64,000 nt of DNA from an uncultured Prevotellaceae bacterium (GCA_900320845.1 ONTS01000002.1:40949-104948), one strand, 5' to 3'; counted from the stretch's first letter, positions 26,785 to 36,160 are shown. Notes: generated by a model not told the origin, from the letters alone. A program made the numbers and translations.

Positions 26785-26979
26785 ATGAAAAAGAATCTCC
26801 GCGCCATAGGAATTGCCATAACCATTGCAGCCGCCATGTGTCAGGTCTTGTTCTTCTTCATCGGGTGGAGTCACCACAACTTTCTCTCCATTGCCTGTTT
26901 CATAATGGTGGTGCTTGGAGTAATTATCTATGGCGTAAGCTTTAGGAAACCAAAATGCCAGCCACAAAACAACCCATAA
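26785..26979 (+). CDS. Small two-segment membrane protein
   Basis: 64 residues: a basic start (MKKNLRAIG) followed by two hydrophobic segments (about 8-26 and 33-53) and a basic tail (RKPKCQPQ). Predicted topology is a hairpin with both ends inside. No family is recognised. A -7 promoter element lies about 100 bp upstream and a small lipoprotein gene follows after 41 bp. Confidence 0.6.
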   Translation: MKKNLRAIGIAITIAAAMCQVLFFFIGWSHHNFLSIACFIMVVLGVIIYGVSFRKPKCQPQNNP

Positions 26980-27020
26980 AGATTCATAACATCTTTTATT
27001 GACACAACTTAGATTATACT

Positions 27021-27284
27021 ATGAAAACATTTAGACTCTTCTTCGCAATGATAGTCTGCATATCACTCTTGAATAGCTGCGACAAAGAATCTATTGTTAC
27101 TGCCGAGCAACTGCCCGAAGATGCACTGCGCTATATCAGATATCATCAGCCCGGCAGAGAGATTTTGTATGTCAAGAAAGAGCGCTTGTGGTTCACCACT
27201 AAGTATGAAGTGCGTCTCGACAATGACGTAGAGATGGAGTTCAACAGCGAAGGAATGCCTGTTGACATGGATATCAAAAACTAG
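27021..27284 (+). CDS. PepSY-like small lipoprotein
   Basis: 87 residues. The signal sequence ends in a lipobox (LLNSC, Cys20). The mature part has one unit of the PepSY-like pattern: AEQLPEDALRYIRYHQPG, then ILYVKKER, then YEVRLDNDVEMEFNSEG. Such proteins are common in Bacteroidales envelopes; some are thought to inhibit secreted peptidases, but no role is proven. It probably shares a transcript with the preceding small membrane protein and converges on the glycerate kinase gene. Confidence 0.75.
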   Translation: MKTFRLFFAMIVCISLLNSCDKESIVTAEQLPEDALRYIRYHQPGREILYVKKERLWFTTKYEVRLDNDVEMEFNSEGMPVDMDIKN

Positions 27285-27348
27285 TTTACCAACTCCATTA
27301 CCAAACCACTGTTTCTTAACAGGATACGCATCATTTTACAGCTACATA

Positions 27349-28428
27349 TCACTCTTGTTTACTTATCTCGCAACATACTGTCTTGCGCAGATTTTGGTAA
27401 GCCACTTCCGGCTGCATAGGATTCTCTCCTGGACAAAGGTGGTCATTGATATTAATGACACGCGCAAAGCCTGCGTCCAACAGTGCAGCTCTATCTTTCA
27501 CCTTTCCCGCCAACAACCACACGGCAGCCCCTCTACGTAGGGCATGTTGCAACACCCCCAAAGGCACCTTACCCATCAGCGTCTGTCGGTCGGCATGGCC
27601 TTCGCCAGTAATTATAAGTGTACGCTCGTGTAAGGATACATCCAAACCACACAACTCCAACAGCAATTCTATACCCGGCATCCGTTCTGCATGCAGGTAT
27701 TGCATAAGCGCATAGCCGATGCCTCCTGCCGCTCCGGCTCCTGCCATTTTGCTACTATCGTACCCGCAACGCATTGCCGACTCTTTGGCGAAAGTCTCCG
27801 CATATTGTTCCAATAACTCCACCTCGGCAGGCGAAGCCCCCTTCTGCGGAGAAAAGACATGGGCTGCGCCGTTACTTCCCAGCAACGGATTCTCCACGTC
27901 GGAAGCTATCATGACGGGACATGTGGCAAACATCTTACTCAAGTATGCTAGATCTCTGACTTTCAACACCTCGCACAAGGCATGCAACATTCCCTTTCCC
28001 ACATCGCAGGTACACGTTCCGCCCAAGCCTATCACCATCTTTCCACAGCCTCGCTGCAAAGCATCGGCCATCAGTTCACCCAACCCATACGACGTCGCCT
28101 GCACGGGTGCAAGCTCATCGGGCGTCAACAGCTCTATGCCGCACGTCGAGGCGCTCTCTATGTACGCCGTTCCGTCAGCACTCAATAGATACTTGGCTTG
28201 CAACGGATGCATGAGTGGATCGTGTGTGCTCACCGTGATAAGTTCTCCGCCTGTCTGAGCACGTACTGCTTCGACAAATCCCTCTCCCCCATCCGACATC
28301 GTCACACACCGTACCAATGCTGACGGACAGACACTACGAATGCCGTCGGCAATGGCACTATTGACGGCATGCGAGGACAACGACCCTTTGAAGGAGTCGG
28401 AACAGACGAGATATTCAGTGTAGTACAT
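27349..28428 (-). CDS. Glycerate kinase (GckA/GlxK type)
   Basis: 359 residues of the type-I glycerate kinase family: the opening DSFKGSLSSHAVNSAIADGIR, the early VTMSDGGEGFVEAV, the middle MVIGLGGTCTCDVGKGML and the late LIITGEGHADRQTLMGK (catalytic region). It phosphorylates D-glycerate with ATP, feeding glycolysis. Cytoplasmic, with usual length. It stands alone on the minus strand, divergent from the TonB-dependent receptor gene. The family distinguishes 2- from 3-phosphoglycerate products poorly by sequence, so I do not choose. Confidence 0.9.
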   Translation of the reverse strand: MYYTEYLVCSDSFKGSLSSHAVNSAIADGIRSVCPSALVRCVTMSDGGEGFVEAVRAQTGGELITVSTHDPLMHPLQAKYLLSADGTAYIESASTCGIELLTPDELAPVQATSYGLGELMADALQRGCGKMVIGLGGTCTCDVGKGMLHALCEVLKVRDLAYLSKMFATCPVMIASDVENPLLGSNGAAHVFSPQKGASPAEVELLEQYAETFAKESAMRCGYDSSKMAGAGAAGGIGYALMQYLHAERMPGIELLLELCGLDVSLHERTLIITGEGHADRQTLMGKVPLGVLQHALRRGAAVWLLAGKVKDRAALLDAGFARVININDHLCPGENPMQPEVAYQNLRKTVCCEISKQE

Positions 28429-28635
28429 ACGATCGAGGTATTGAGCAAGTCGAATACGAAGGCAAAGACGAGAGAAGAGTAGTAGTGATTGCTCTATATA
28501 TTATTAATGGTGTTAGCTTACACGATACAATAATAACGATAATTTCTCGTTATATTGTCAAAAAACTACTCTTTTCTCCCATCATCCTTCATCGGGATGC
28601 CCTTTGGGAGGACTGTCATATTGCGCACTACCATC

Positions 28636-31011
28636 ATGAAGATATTTCGCATTCTCTCTCTCGCCTGCCTTTTCCTTGTGAGCGGGCATGTCTTCTCGCA
28701 ATCGTTCACCATCCAAGGTAAGGTCAGCGACGAAGAGGGCAATCCCCTCGAACTTGCCACCGTGTCTATCGGCAAGCAGAACAAGCTAACAATGACCAAC
28801 CTCAAAGGAGAATACGTTCTCGAGGCATTCAGTGCCGATACCGTCGAGGTGCGTTTCTCCATGGTAGGCTATCGTCCAAAGATACGTAAACTGGTACGCC
28901 CTAAGGGTAAACAGACGCTCATAGTACAGCTCTACAGCCACAACGAGTTGGAGGGCGTCACCATCACACAGGCGCGCCGACAGACAGGACAGACTGAAAA
29001 CATCGATGCAAAAGTGGCAAAAGACATGGTATCAGCCAGTGGCAACGCCGTGGAGGATGTCATCAAGATGCAGGCTGGTGTGTCATCGCGCGACGAACTG
29101 TCTTCACAGTACAACGTACGTGGAGGCTCTTTCGACGAGAACAGCGTATACATAAACGATGTGGAGGTGTACCGTCCCTTCCTCGTACGCAGCGGACAGC
29201 AGGAAGGATTGTCGGTAATCAACTCCGATATGGTAGAAAAAATCAACTTCTCCTCTGGTGGTTTCGAGGCACAATATGGTGACAAAATGTCGTCGGCTCT
29301 TGCCATCACCTACAAGCGCCCCACCCGATTCGAGGCATCATTGTCTGTCAGTCTGCTCGGAGCATCGGCATACGTGGGCATTGGAGGAAAGAAGGTGGCA
29401 TGGACACACGGACTGCGTTACAAGACAAACCGATACCTGCTGTCCACACTTGAGACAAAAGGAGAGTACAACCCCAACTTTCTCGACTATCAGACATATT
29501 TCAGCTATCGGCCCAACAAGCGCTGGTCGTTTGATGTGATAGGTAACATCTCCGACAATCATTACAACTTCAAGCCCGAAGACCGCGAGACACGCTTTGG
29601 CACTATGGAGAATGTGAAAGCATTCCGCGTATATTTCGACGGACACGAGAAAGATCTCTTCCGCACATACTTCGGCACACTGAGCGTCACACGACACATC
29701 ACCGACAACACGTCCATCTCACTCATCGGTTCCGCCTTCTCTACCAATGAGCAGGAGCGCTACGACATTCAAGGACAGTACTGGCTCACCCAGACCGAGA
29801 CGAGCGAAAACCTCGGCGTCGGCACCTATATGGAACATGCCCGCAACTACCTCAAGGCTAATGTTCAGAGTGCGCAGTTGGTATTCAAGCACCGCACACG
29901 CCGCCATGAGTTCCGTGCAGCCGTACAGTGGCGTAACGAACGCATCAAAGAGTTCAGCCGCGAATATGAGATGCGTGACTCGGCAGGATACACCATGCCG
30001 CACACTGGCAACGACCTTAACATGATTTACACGCTTGCCGCACGCAACAGATTGAAGGCAACACGTATCGAAAGCTATGTGCAGGACACCTATCGTTTCA
30101 ACACCGCTAACGAAAAAACATTCTTCACACTCAACTATGGCGTGCGTCTGTCGCGCTGGAGCTTCAACAAGGAGACCATCGTCAGCCCCCGCGCTTCACT
30201 CGCCATCGTGCCTGCCTTCAACAACGACATCACATTCCGCCTCGCATCAGGTCTCTACTATCAGGCACCATTCTACAAGGAGCTGCGCGACACTACCACC
30301 ATCAACGGCATCACCTATGCCACACTGAACGAAAAGATAAAGAGCCAACGCTCCATTCATTTCATTGCAGGCTTCGACTATCGCTTCAAGGTGAGGAACC
30401 AGAAATTCCGTTTCACCGCTGAGGCATACTACAAGGCTTTATCCAATCTGGTTCCCTACAGCGTCAGCAACGTGAAGGTGGTGTACTATGGCACCAACGA
30501 GGGCAGTGGTCATTCAGCAGGCCTCGACCTCAAGTTGTTCGGTGAGTTTGTGCCAGGCACCGACTCTTGGCTCGCCATCTCACTGATGGACACCAAGATG
30601 AAACTGAACAACAAGACCATATCTATGCCTACCGACCAACGCTATGCCATCAACTTGTTCTTCACCGACTACTTCCCTGGCACCGACCGCTGGAAGATGT
30701 CGCTCAAGCTCACCTACGCCGATGGTCTACCCTTCTCTGCACCACACCGCGAGCTGGAAAGCAATGCCTTCCGCTCACCGGCATACAAGCGTGTCGACAT
30801 TGGCATGAGCTATCGACTGCTCAACAACGAAAAACGCACAAAGAACAAGTGGCTGCGTAACATCTGGCTCAGCATCGACGGTCTCAACCTCTTCGGCATC
30901 AACAACGTCAACTCCTACTATTGGATAACCGATGTCACCAACCAGCAGTACGCCGTACCCAACTATCTTACAGGACGACAGATCAACGGACGCATACTTT
31001 TTGAGTTCTGA
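28636..31011 (+). CDS. TonB-dependent outer-membrane receptor with carboxypeptidase-like N-terminal domain
   Basis: 791 residues from the ATG at 28636, chosen because it starts the signal peptide (MKIFRILSLACLFLVSGHVF); the frame is open farther upstream without a signal. Residues 25-110 form a carboxypeptidase-D regulatory-like domain (IQGKVSDEEGNPLELATVSI). A plug domain follows (DVIKMQAGVSSRDELSSQYN, VRGGSFDENSVYINDVEV), and then a 22-strand-type barrel ending in GRILFEF, with a terminal aromatic as in outer-membrane barrels. It should import a ligand using TonB energy. No SusD partner is adjacent, so the substrate is unknown. Confidence 0.9.
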   Translation: MKIFRILSLACLFLVSGHVFSQSFTIQGKVSDEEGNPLELATVSIGKQNKLTMTNLKGEYVLEAFSADTVEVRFSMVGYRPKIRKLVRPKGKQTLIVQLYSHNELEGVTITQARRQTGQTENIDAKVAKDMVSASGNAVEDVIKMQAGVSSRDELSSQYNVRGGSFDENSVYINDVEVYRPFLVRSGQQEGLSVINSDMVEKINFSSGGFEAQYGDKMSSALAITYKRPTRFEASLSVSLLGASAYVGIGGKKVAWTHGLRYKTNRYLLSTLETKGEYNPNFLDYQTYFSYRPNKRWSFDVIGNISDNHYNFKPEDRETRFGTMENVKAFRVYFDGHEKDLFRTYFGTLSVTRHITDNTSISLIGSAFSTNEQERYDIQGQYWLTQTETSENLGVGTYMEHARNYLKANVQSAQLVFKHRTRRHEFRAAVQWRNERIKEFSREYEMRDSAGYTMPHTGNDLNMIYTLAARNRLKATRIESYVQDTYRFNTANEKTFFTLNYGVRLSRWSFNKETIVSPRASLAIVPAFNNDITFRLASGLYYQAPFYKELRDTTTINGITYATLNEKIKSQRSIHFIAGFDYRFKVRNQKFRFTAEAYYKALSNLVPYSVSNVKVVYYGTNEGSGHSAGLDLKLFGEFVPGTDSWLAISLMDTKMKLNNKTISMPTDQRYAINLFFTDYFPGTDRWKMSLKLTYADGLPFSAPHRELESNAFRSPAYKRVDIGMSYRLLNNEKRTKNKWLRNIWLSIDGLNLFGINNVNSYYWITDVTNQQYAVPNYLTGRQINGRILFEF

Positions 31012-31480
31012 ACAGGATACGTCCGACAGAAAGCCTAAATCATTGCTTCCTAATCTCTCGTGAGATTTTGCTTCGCGAGAAATTTGCGCCTCAACAGAGC
31101 CCATGCAAGCATAGCTTTGTACTCGGTTTATGCAAAGATGTGCGTTCTTGGCGTTTATGCGCGCCTGCTGATAGGCGGCGATGGAGATTTTTTTGTCATA
31201 GTTTCAAATGATGAGTATGCCATTGACAAACGTGGTATACGGGGGTAGATTTTGGGGAGTTATCATGTTGTAATCACTGTTACACACATTATACAAGTTA
31301 TCCACCTGGCTCCTTGTTAATATGGTTTGCATACCAAAGTCGTCGACTTTGGTTTATGAATAATGGCTAATTGTTGAGAAAAAAGGAACTATGACTATTT
31401 GCCTGTGCCACAACACCGAAACTAGTGTTGTACAACGCTGGCTTCAGGACTATCGAAATACCTATCGATAGGCAACAAAC
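31012..31480. other. Long AT-rich intergenic region between convergent genes
   Basis: About 470 bases hold no convincing gene. Right after the receptor stop there is a weak 8-bp hairpin (31056-31063 with 31073-31080). Around 31260-31305 there are several sequences similar to DnaA boxes (TTACACACA, TTATCCACC). The perfect palindrome at 31333-31353 is listed separately. Confidence 0.5.
31333..31353. repeat. Dispersed palindrome, copy 1
   Basis: Two 10-base arms, perfectly complementary, flank a single central T at 31343. The core CCAAAGTCGTCGACTTTGG occurs again at 48822-48846, also between genes. Confidence 0.8.
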
Positions 31481-31542
31481 AAAAACGACGCATCCCCTTA
31501 TACTGCGCGCGGTGGTGTGCCGCTGGGCATTACAAGGGGATG
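31481..31542 (-). terminator. Terminator after nqrF
   Basis: Nine-base stem catcccctt (31491-31499) with aaggggatg (31534-31542) encloses a 34-nt loop that can fold further (gcgg with ccgc). On the minus strand it is followed by a T-rich run at 31485-31481. It lies 27 bp after the nqrF stop. Confidence 0.75.
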
Positions 31543-31569
31543 TGTCTGTAAGTTAATGGAGAGGCGTAG

Positions 31570-32841
31570 TTATCCTCCGAAGTCGTCGAACATGATGCTT
31601 TCCTTATCCACTCCGAGTGAGTCGAGCATGCCTTGCACGGCTTTCGACATAGGACCGGGACCGCACATATAGTATTCAATATCTTCGGGTGCCTCGTGGT
31701 CCTTTAAATAGGTGTCGAGCATCACCTGATGAACAAATCCTGCTGTGTACTTCACCCCTGCCTTGTCTGCTTCGGGGTCGGGACGATCTAATGCGAGGTG
31801 GAAATGGAAGTTGGGGAAGTCCTTTTCAAGTTGCAGGAAGTCTTCAACAAAGAATGCTTCGGAGAGCGAACGTGCTCCATAGAAGTAGTGCATCTCACGG
31901 TCACGTGTGTTGAGCGTCTTTGTCATATGCATGATTTGCGCACGCAGAGGCGCCATGCCGGCTCCACCACCTACCCATATCATCTCTTTCTTGGAATCGA
32001 AGATAGGATGAAAGTCCCCGTAGGGGCCGCTCATAATAACCTTATCACCCGGTTTGCGTGAGAAGATGTAGGATGATGCTATACCAGTGGGCACATTTTG
32101 GAAACCTACCTCGGGTTTGGGCTTGAACGGTGTCGTAGCAATGCGCACGGTGAGTGTGATACGGTCGCCTTCTGCGGGATAGTTGGCCATAGAATAGGCG
32201 CGGATGGTGTCTTCAGGGTTATGTGCCTTGAGCGAGAAGATGTTGAACTTGTTCCAACACTCGATGTATTCTTCTCCTATGTCGGTTTTATCGAAGTCCT
32301 TGTCATAGTCGATGCAGTCGTATGTGGGTATCTTTATCTGTGCATAAGAACCAGGCACGAAGTCCATGTGTTCGCCTTCGGGCAATGCCACGATAAATTC
32401 CTTGATGAACGATGACACGTTCTTGTTGCTGATGACGGTGCATTCCCACTCTTTCACTCCGAGAACGCTTTCGGGCACTTGTACCACCATATCGCCCTTC
32501 ACCTTTGCCTGGCATCCAAGTCGCCAATGATTCTTTATCTCCTTACGTGTAAAGTGGGGCTTTTCGGAGTCGAGGATTTCGCCGCCTCCTTCTAGGATTT
32601 GCAGCTTGCACTGTCCGCACGATGCTTTTCCGCCGCATGCAGAGGGCAGGAAGATGCCGTTTTCCGTCAGCGTGGTCATGATAGATGCACCTTGTCCTAC
32701 CGACAGTGTGCGGTCGCCGTTGACGGTGATAGTGACGTTTCCGCTCGGTGAGAGGTACTTCTTGGCCGTAAGCAACAGGGTAACAAGAAGTAGGATGATG
32801 ATGAGGAAAACGCAGATGCTATATATAATAAAGGAAAGCAT
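31570..32841 (-). CDS. nqrF: Na+-translocating NADH:quinone reductase subunit F
   Basis: 423 residues. An N-terminal membrane anchor (IIYSICVFLIIILLLVTLLLT) is followed by a [2Fe-2S] domain with C69, C75, C78 (SACGGKASCGQC) and C110 (WRLGCQ). Next come the FAD-binding barrel (RAYSMANYP) and the NADH-binding domain (WVGGGAGMAPLRAQI, YYMCGPGPM). NqrF is the electron input subunit, taking hydride from NADH. It follows nqrE after 45 bp. The other four subunits (A-D) are not nearby, and the pair has its own promoter and terminator. Confidence 0.95.
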   Translation of the reverse strand: MLSFIIYSICVFLIIILLLVTLLLTAKKYLSPSGNVTITVNGDRTLSVGQGASIMTTLTENGIFLPSACGGKASCGQCKLQILEGGGEILDSEKPHFTRKEIKNHWRLGCQAKVKGDMVVQVPESVLGVKEWECTVISNKNVSSFIKEFIVALPEGEHMDFVPGSYAQIKIPTYDCIDYDKDFDKTDIGEEYIECWNKFNIFSLKAHNPEDTIRAYSMANYPAEGDRITLTVRIATTPFKPKPEVGFQNVPTGIASSYIFSRKPGDKVIMSGPYGDFHPIFDSKKEMIWVGGGAGMAPLRAQIMHMTKTLNTRDREMHYFYGARSLSEAFFVEDFLQLEKDFPNFHFHLALDRPDPEADKAGVKYTAGFVHQVMLDTYLKDHEAPEDIEYYMCGPGPMSKAVQGMLDSLGVDKESIMFDDFGG

Positions 32842-32886
32842 AGGAGTGTATGAGTTGATGATGGATTGGAATTGGTTTGCTATAGT

Positions 32887-33513
32887 TTACAGTTTGAGTC
32901 CTGAGAAGCACATCATAGCCATTGCCATGAGTCCCACGGTGATGAATGTGATGCCGAGTCCCTGCAGTGGTTTGGGTACGTCGGAGTACTGCATCTTCTC
33001 GCGTATGGCACCCATTGCAACGATGGCGAGTGTCCATCCGATACCACTTCCGAGGGCATAGACGAGAGCGTCAACCACATTGCCGATGTATTGCGAATTG
33101 GAGGGGTCCATATTGATGCGCTGCTGCATGAAGAGCGAGGCACCCATGATGGCACAGTTCACGGCAATGAGGGGAAGGAAGATGCCCAATGCCGCATAAA
33201 GGGAGGGACTATACTTCTCCACTATCATCTCAACGAGCTGCACCATACCAGCTATGACAGCTATGAAAAGGATGAAACTGAGGTAACTGAGGTCAACACC
33301 TTCGGCCAGACAGTCGGGACCTAACACTTTTGTCTGCAGCAGATAGTCTACAGGCACTGTGACGAGCAGTACGAATGTTACCGCCATACCAAGTCCGAAA
33401 GACGTCTTCACATTCTTGGAAACAGCTAAGAATGAGCACATACCCAAGAAAAAGGCAAAGATCATATTGTCAACGAATATCGATCGGAAAAAGAGGTTTA
33501 AGAGATGCTCCAT
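32887..33513 (-). CDS. nqrE: Na+-translocating NADH:quinone reductase subunit E
   Basis: 208 residues from the ATG at 33513 ([20 protein letters not shown]), the usual NqrE opening; the longer frame upstream would precede the transcription start implied by the promoter at 33543. Six membrane segments are expected, with the iron-binding-site region near FLGMCSFL and the distal [10 protein letters not shown] cysteine. It works with NqrD in the membrane electron path. NqrE rather than RnfA is indicated by the C-terminal [19 protein letters not shown]. nqrF follows. Confidence 0.94.
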   Translation of the reverse strand: MEHLLNLFFRSIFVDNMIFAFFLGMCSFLAVSKNVKTSFGLGMAVTFVLLVTVPVDYLLQTKVLGPDCLAEGVDLSYLSFILFIAVIAGMVQLVEMIVEKYSPSLYAALGIFLPLIAVNCAIMGASLFMQQRINMDPSNSQYIGNVVDALVYALGSGIGWTLAIVAMGAIREKMQYSDVPKPLQGLGITFITVGLMAMAMMCFSGLKL

Positions 33514-33542
33514 ATATAGAGGGTATTTATTATTTCGGCTTG

Positions 33543-33573
33543 CAAAGTTAGGGTAAAAAAAGATGCAGACAAA
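33543..33573 (-). promoter_or_regulatory. Complete promoter of nqrEF
   Basis: Minus-strand TTTG (33573-33570) and TAACTTTG (33550-33543) are 19 bp apart. The ATG of nqrE is 30 bp downstream. Confidence 0.85.
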
Positions 33574-33693
33574 AGAAAAGCGACAAATTATGGGTGTGGC
33601 ACATACTGCAGTTCCGCCTGCTGTCATCATGTTTCAGGCTTGTCGGGCAGCGGATGCTCTGCCATCGGCACACGACAGAACTACTGTATATGC

Positions 33694-34506
33694 TTATTCC
33701 GCTGTCGGCACGGGCTTGTCGGCATGCATCCGCAGTGCCTGTATATTATCGCTGAGCATGGTGTATATATGTTGCAGCTTCGGACTATCTGCCAGCATGT
33801 GCAAATGCCGCTGCATGGTGTCAGTATCATTGCGGCTGGCGGGTCCTGTCTGCGCCTCAGCTGGGGTAAGGATGTTGATCTTGTTGGCTGTTTCATGGAT
33901 GAGCGGACGCAGCAGACTGAAGTCGTAGCCATCCTTTTGCATGAGCTGCTGAGCTATGTGGTAGCAATGATTGGTGAAGTTGGCGGCGAAGACAGCGGAC
34001 AGATGCAGCTTTCTCCTCTGTTCCGACGAAGCATATTCCACCTGTCGGGCTCCCATATTCTCGGCAAGACAGAACAAGGTGTTGCGCGTGTCGTCACCCA
34101 CGGCTTCTACAAAGAGTGGCACCTGCGACATACTGATGCTACGTTGGCGAGACAATGTCTGTAGCGGATAGAGCACTCCACAACGTGAAGCAACGCCCTT
34201 GAATACACTGAGGGGAACGCTGCCTGAGGTATGTACGAAGAGTTTGCCGTTGTGTTGCGGACAGAGTAGCTGCGCTGTGGGTGGGATGGCATTGTCGCTG
34301 AGCGCTACCACGTAGATGTCGGCAGTATCGTCAACGGCTGACAAGTCGGTGACAGGCGTAGCACCGAGTTGCTCTGCCAACGCTTGTGCTGAAGCATGGG
34401 TGCGTGAATAGACCTGCACAGGACGCAGTCCAGCTTGACACAGCGCACGAGCGAAATGCGTAGCGACACTGCCTGCGCCTATCATGGTGAATGATTGAGG
34501 TTGCAT
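33694..34506 (-). CDS. Rossmann-fold DUF2520 protein (NADP-dependent oxidoreductase-like)
   Basis: 270 residues. The N-terminal Rossmann domain shows the nucleotide motif MIGAGSVATHFARAL and phrases like those of pyrroline-5-carboxylate reductases (VVALSDNAIPPTAQLL, VHTSGSVPLSVF). The C-terminal half (LHLSAVFAANFTNHCYHIA, RPLIHETANKI) is the DUF2520 all-helical domain. The reaction is unknown; a reductase or dehydrogenase is likely. It reads in the same direction as nqrEF, but that pair has its own promoter. Confidence 0.85.
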   Translation of the reverse strand: MQPQSFTMIGAGSVATHFARALCQAGLRPVQVYSRTHASAQALAEQLGATPVTDLSAVDDTADIYVVALSDNAIPPTAQLLCPQHNGKLFVHTSGSVPLSVFKGVASRCGVLYPLQTLSRQRSISMSQVPLFVEAVGDDTRNTLFCLAENMGARQVEYASSEQRRKLHLSAVFAANFTNHCYHIAQQLMQKDGYDFSLLRPLIHETANKINILTPAEAQTGPASRNDTDTMQRHLHMLADSPKLQHIYTMLSDNIQALRMHADKPVPTAE

Positions 34507-34576
34507 AACAAAAGATGTTTAGGCTACAAAGATAGCACTTTTATCATGAAATACACGGCAGAAAAGCGGAAGAACA

Positions 34577-34608
34577 TTTGTATATAGTTTATTTTCTTCC
34601 TACTTTTG
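34577..34608 (+). promoter_or_regulatory. Complete promoter (TTTG -33, TACTTTTG -7)
   Basis: TTTG at 34577-34580 and TACTTTTG at 34601-34608 are 20 bp apart. The predicted transcription start, near 34614, rules out an upstream in-frame ATG at 34578 and supports 34647 as the start of the next gene. Confidence 0.85.
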
Positions 34609-34646
34609 TGCAATATTGGTTATTTGGCAACAGCATATCCGTTTCC

Positions 34647-35693
34647 ATGTCGTCCCGTTACGTCATACGCATCTACAGTTCGTCGGAAGAATTGCCCTTA
34701 TTGTTCGACTCCGATTTTTTCCATTCTGCCACATTGTTTTCCGCCTTCGAGTGCACAGTGGGCAGCACTCCTTTCATGTTTGTGGCTTACGACAGAGAAG
34801 CTGTCGACCGTGCCATGCAGGCTGGCGAAGATCCCTACGTCAGACAGCACATAGCCGGTCAGATACTTGCCATCCTTCGCCGCCGAAAGGGGATACTTCT
34901 CCCCCACCTCATGACACAAGGACGCATCTATGGCGAAGGCATCTATGCCGAGGGAGTGGACAAAGATGCGGTGTTTGAGTCACTGCTCAATGCCATCACG
35001 GAGAAATTTGTCAAGCGTCTGTGCCTATATGTAGAGTTCAGCAACCTGAGTACCAAGATGTTCGGCTATCGCATATTCCGCACACGCGGTTTCTTCCCTG
35101 TACGATGGATGCAGATAACGAACAATATTGAAGAAAGAAAGGGACATGGAGGGAGCAAGGGACAAGGTGCAGAGAACGTCAAAGGAGAGCCGAAGGGCAT
35201 ACGCACATGCCTGGCAGAAAACAAGGAGCAGGTAGCACAGTTCTACACCATGATGCGCAACTACTACCGTTTCAAGCTACAACGCATCCTACCCCGTCGC
35301 CGTTTTTTCGAAGAACTGCAGTCAACCTTTGCCCAGTCAGACAGTCATGAAGACCGACATCTGACCCTACTGACGCTGTATAAAGAGAAGGTGATAGGCG
35401 GATGCACCATCGTAGTAAACGGAAAAGATGCCTACCTGTGGTATATCGCCGCACGACGTAAGGTCTACAAGAAGTATCATCCTGCCACGCTGACAGTGGA
35501 ACATGCCCTGTGCATAGCCGAAGAGATAGGCGTTGAGCACCTGCACTTCATGAACACCGGCATACCTTTCCGCCGCAACGCCTACCGTGAGTTTCTGCTG
35601 CAGTTCGGGGGCACACCATCCAGCAGCTACCGATGGTTCAGAGTATCGATAGGATGGCTTAATAAGCTGCTGCGCTGGATTTACCGAGAGTAG
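34647..35693 (+). CDS. FemAB/GNAT-like acyltransferase
   Basis: 348 residues from the ATG at 34647, downstream of the promoter. The pattern of two related GNAT-like halves is visible: first PFMFVAYDREAV to LYVEFSNLSTKMFGYRIFR, then TLYKEKVIGGCTIVVNG, AYLWYIAARRKVYKKYHPAT and LHFMNTGIPFRRNAYREFL, the last like the FemABX-type GTxFRR signature. These enzymes transfer aminoacyl or acyl groups to cell-wall or lipid acceptors. A low-complexity insert with GHGGSKGQGAENVKGEPKG lies near the middle. Acceptor unknown. The transcription unit is followed by the promoter for ribE. Confidence 0.75.
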   Translation: MSSRYVIRIYSSSEELPLLFDSDFFHSATLFSAFECTVGSTPFMFVAYDREAVDRAMQAGEDPYVRQHIAGQILAILRRRKGILLPHLMTQGRIYGEGIYAEGVDKDAVFESLLNAITEKFVKRLCLYVEFSNLSTKMFGYRIFRTRGFFPVRWMQITNNIEERKGHGGSKGQGAENVKGEPKGIRTCLAENKEQVAQFYTMMRNYYRFKLQRILPRRRFFEELQSTFAQSDSHEDRHLTLLTLYKEKVIGGCTIVVNGKDAYLWYIAARRKVYKKYHPATLTVEHALCIAEEIGVEHLHFMNTGIPFRRNAYREFLLQFGGTPSSSYRWFRVSIGWLNKLLRWIYRE

Positions 35694-35775
35694 CACAACG
35701 CTACGCGAAGACAGGAATATAGGGCGGGAAGAAAAAATATGTACGCTGAGAAAGTGGTGCATAGCAAATAATCGT

Positions 35776-35783
35776 TACCTTTG
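35776..35783 (+). promoter_or_regulatory. Bacteroidetes -7 promoter element (TACCTTTG) upstream of ribE
   Basis: TACCTTTG fits TAnnTTTG. It is the last such element before ribE and would create a leader of about 370 nt. Confidence 0.65.
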
Positions 35784-35789
35784 CACAAA

Positions 35790-36160
35790 GAAAAATACAT
35801 CGTTGAACGTTTTCAGTAAGCCGAAAGCAATGCCTGTTCATGCATGCATAGCAACACATTGCCTAAGCATTGGCAGCATGAAGAGCCGCCACCAAACCGC
35901 AAACAATCAAGATTTCTTGTCTTGCATGAAATGCGAAGGAGGAAAACGAACTCAACAAGTAGATTAAAATACAACCATAAGCCGTGTCGATTCAGATCGG
36001 GATACTCATCAATATCTTCTCACACCGAGCCGGTTGCCTTTTTCAATGGCGAGCCGTTGCATAGCAAGACGGATTACAAAGATGAGGTGACACTCAAAAC
36101 TTTACTACTCGGAGTTATCATCACATCATCGACACGGCTTTCTTTTTATTATAACACACT
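35790..36160 (+). other. Long leader of riboflavin synthase, unclassified
   Basis: About 370 nt separate the promoter from the ribE ATG. I looked for the FMN riboswitch (RFN) conserved boxes and did not find them. The leader contains a 45-codon frame (35830-35967) with several Cys, and a 110-codon frame (35844-36176) that overlaps the ribE start by 16 bases and whose second half (phrase EPLHSKTDYKDEVTLKTLLL) looks less random than its first. Imperfect direct repeats of gagccg-ttgc occur near 36030 and 36050. Whether this is a regulatory RNA, a leader peptide or both cannot be decided here. Confidence 0.4.

Noticed and set aside
31060-31248. 62-codon plus-strand frame
   Set aside because: No start context, overlaps a hairpin, and the composition is not protein-like.
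31012-31480. Replication origin
   Set aside because: Only partial DnaA-box matches, no dnaA nearby, and convergent flanking genes.
35790-36160. FMN riboswitch
   Set aside because: The conserved RFN boxes could not be found by eye.
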